Below, in pieces: positions 62,527 through 64,000 of a stretch of DNA of 64,000 nucleotides (position 1 is its first letter; each line of letters opens with the position of its first letter). This stretch comes from JBKEAJ01 sp047975005 (GTDB lineage Bacteria > Bacteroidota > Bacteroidia > Bacteroidales > Prolixibacteraceae), in assembly GCA_047975005.1 (NCBI GenBank), contig JBKECW010000057.1, forward strand, positions 4,716-68,715. The letters run 5' to 3'. Made by a program: the position numbers and the translations under genes. Below the pieces are notes generated by a model, which was not told the origin of the DNA, ran no database searches, and was given only the letters and a program-made list of their open reading frames with translations.

Positions 62527-62705
62527 ATGACAAAAAGACTCAGAACAATGGCTATATCTATGGTTCTGGGAGGAGTCGTCGGTACAATATCGGCACTATT
62601 TCTCTACACTCTTGAAATTTCCACCGACTTCAGATAGAGCCACAAGTGGATTATATGGCTACTGCCACTGTCGGGACTCCTAATAAGCTTTATATACAAA
62701 AAATG
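62527..62705 (+). pseudogene. Remnant of a voltage-gated chloride-channel family gene
   Basis: The first 36 codons after ATG 62527 (MTKRLRTMAISMVLGGVVGT and onwards) read as the first helix of the ClC-type channel family. An in-frame TAG at 62635-62637 replaces what is normally Glu in the R-E-x-H segment; the frame then continues SHKWIIWLLPLSGLLISFIY before it runs into the convergent RibD-like gene at about 62690-62710. Only about 60 codons of a protein that is usually over 400 residues remain. Nonsense mutation plus truncation, or an assembly artefact, would explain it. Confidence 0.72.
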
Positions 62706-63291
62706 GAGGGGGAATACCCGACAATCCGTCAATTCCAGGATACATAATGATGCTAAGTTCATCAATAAGTTCGGCGTTTAGAAACTCTCCATTGATGTAG
62801 CCTCCGCCTTCTAGAAGTATTTTCTTGAAGCCAAATTTTTCTCCGAGAACATCCATTGCTTTGGTAGTATCCTTTCCGTCTTTCCCTCCGAGGATATAAG
62901 AGATATTATTATCGCGTAAGTGTTGAAGATGTTTGTCCGACACTTGTTCGCTAATTATCGTGATGAAACTTTCATCCTTGTGAGCATCAAACAAAACTTT
63001 CCCTTTAGGGTCGATAATAATGATTGTACTGTTGCCGTCTCTTTTGCCAACAAAAGCATCTCTTTCCGCAGTTGGTTCTCCATTCTCATAATCAAAAGAA
63101 TTAGGAAGGAAGTATTCCTGCACAGTTGAGCGCCCTATAACGATAGCTTCGTCTTCGAGCTTGTCACTAATTGTAAAGCAATGACTTGATACTTCTTCGC
63201 ATTGGCTATGTTTTATACTAGTGAGGAATTTGTCATACTCCAAAATCAAGAGGGCTAAAACAGATCTGAAAAAACTTTCATTTGCATTCAT
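62680..63291 (-). pseudogene. Truncated RibD C-terminal / dihydrofolate-reductase-like gene
   Basis: The middle of the 203-residue frame matches the RibD_C fold: DKLEDEAIVIGRSTVQEYFLP, VLFDAHKDE, ISYILGGKDGKDTTKAMDVL, FKKILLEGGGYINGEFL and LIDELSIIMYPGIDGLSGIP. After GIP it ends in PPPFFVYKAY, where relatives continue for some 30-40 residues. The N-terminus (MNANESFFRSVLALL) does not match the usual I-C-H-M-x-x-S-I-D-G start that holds the substrate pocket. Both ends thus look damaged, and the 3' end coincides with the chloride-channel remnant. It could still be expressed, so pseudogene status is probable, not proven. Confidence 0.65.
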
Positions 63292-63392
63292 CTGCTAATA
63301 AAGAATTTAAGAAAATAGTCCTGTCATTCTGAAAATATCCTCTCTCAGAATAAAAAAATTAGTAACTTTGTCGTGTAAAAACACGGCTTCAG

Positions 63393-64000
63393 ATGATATA
63401 CTCAATGACAGGTTTTGGTAAGTACGAATACGAATACCAAAACAAAAAGTTTTCAATAGAGATTAAGTCTCTAAAAAACAAGAACACATACATATTCTTG
63501 CGACTGACATCCATTATTCTAGACAAATAGATGCAAGTCAGAAAGGCAATTATGAGCAAGCTGAATCGAGGCAAAATAGAATGTTATATCACATGCTCTG
63601 TTCTTGCGGGAGACTCCCCCGCCACCATAGACCAAAATGTTGCGCTGAGCTATGTAGAGCAAATACGACCCATCTTATCAAAGCTTGACAATCAAGACAT
63701 TACAGAGAAATCTTTACAAGCGATATTTAGACTGCCAGAAGTTATCAAAAACAAGGACCTCAGCCTTGAAAACGACGAATGGAGCAGCTTTCAAGAAGGT
63801 TTATCGTCTGCACTAAACAATATCAGCGAGTACAGGAAAGACGAGGGAGCAGCTTTAGCAGCAGACATCAGCTCAAATATCAGAGCGATTGACAAATTAA
63901 GGACACGATTACAAAATCACGATACAGAGCGAGTGGAAAAAGTTAGGCAAAAGCTGACAGACATGCTCAAAAGGCTAAATATATCAGACGGCTATAATGA
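63393..64000 (+). pseudogene. yicC: YicC-family endoribonuclease gene with in-frame TAG (runs off the window)
   Basis: The start MIYSMTGFGKYEYEYQNKKF and the continuing frame (VRKAIMSKLNRGKIECYI, then YRKDEGAALAADI and RVEKVRQKLTDMLKRL) are clear YicC/RloC sequence. A TAG at 63528-63530 interrupts it after residue 45, where the family has K-E-M-E-V-R; here it reads K-stop-M-Q-V-R. The conserved Asp and Tyr-Arg just before it are also changed. A restart at the following ATG would lose the N-terminal domain. A TAACTTTG -7 box lies at 63363-63370. The 3' end is beyond the window. Confidence 0.75.

Noticed and set aside
62635..63530. Possible recoding of TAG as an amino acid
   Set aside because: TAG ends intact genes in the window (for example ahcY), and the two TAG codons lie in genes with other damage, so decay or error fits better.
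1..64000. CRISPR arrays, insertion sequences, tRNA or rRNA genes, prophage or defence islands
   Set aside because: Looked for direct-repeat arrays, transposase-like proteins, T-loop motifs and phage genes, and saw none.

Overview
The window is a gene-dense, AT-rich chromosomal segment from a member of the Bacteroidetes, most likely the order Bacteroidales. Supporting signs are -7 boxes of the form TAnnTTTG, several with a TTTG or TTG -33 box 19-21 bases upstream; start codons without clear Shine-Dalgarno sequences; and Bacteroidetes gene orders such as coaX / outer-membrane barrel / TPR protein / lptC / CNNM-CBS protein, and ECF sigma / small membrane protein / CpxP-like protein. pflB, pflA and a FocA-type channel point to mixed-acid fermentation under anoxic conditions. 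I saw no tRNA, rRNA, CRISPR array, insertion sequence or prophage. Nearly everything looks like vertically inherited core genome.

Layout. 1-3.1 kb: bL25, pth, an S4-domain RNA-binding protein and adenosylhomocysteinase. 3.2-6.5 kb (minus): a sigma-54-type AAA+ response regulator without a DNA-binding domain, a LamG-like lipoprotein, MscS and NDK. 6.7-13.3 kb: FabG-like SDR, YrdC-family protein, TrkA, greA/HIT, ClpS, small membrane and lipoproteins, and a DUF151/UVR nuclease-family protein. 13.3-19.9 kb (minus): YgiQ-type radical SAM protein, TrmD, acyl-CoA synthetase, PyrD and PyrK. 19.9-25.4 kb: a CDF transporter, a giant 16-repeat TPR protein and IspE. 25.4-30.9 kb: the coaX-to-CNNM envelope operon. 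31.8-32.9 kb: rpsF-rpsR-rplI. 32.9-46.4 kb: glycosyltransferase, SDR, three rhomboid-fold proteins (one apparently inactive), aldo/keto reductase, sulfatase, class II aldolase, YihY, an AddB-like nuclease and CorA. 46.6-55.3 kb: gcvP, the ECF envelope-stress module, adenosine/adenine deaminase, an MMPL transporter and 6-phosphogluconolactonase. 55.6-62.5 kb: eno, pflB, pflA, focA-like gene, a secreted protein and cutC. 62.5-64 kb: three damaged genes in a row.

Most notable observations. (i) The ECF sigma module carries two near-identical bipartite promoter-like motifs with identical 15-base spacers, one before the sigma gene and one before its membrane partner, suggesting autoregulation at two points. 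(ii) A perfect 32-bp palindrome lies inside pth. (iii) An active-looking rhomboid is followed by a rhomboid homologue that has lost both catalytic residues. (iv) Decay at 62.5-64 kb: a chloride-channel remnant and yicC each carry an in-frame TAG where Glu is expected, and a RibD-like gene is cut off where it meets the channel remnant. (v) A secreted protein holds about 16 TPR-like repeats in one chain. I did not find a clearly new multi-gene defence or mobile system.
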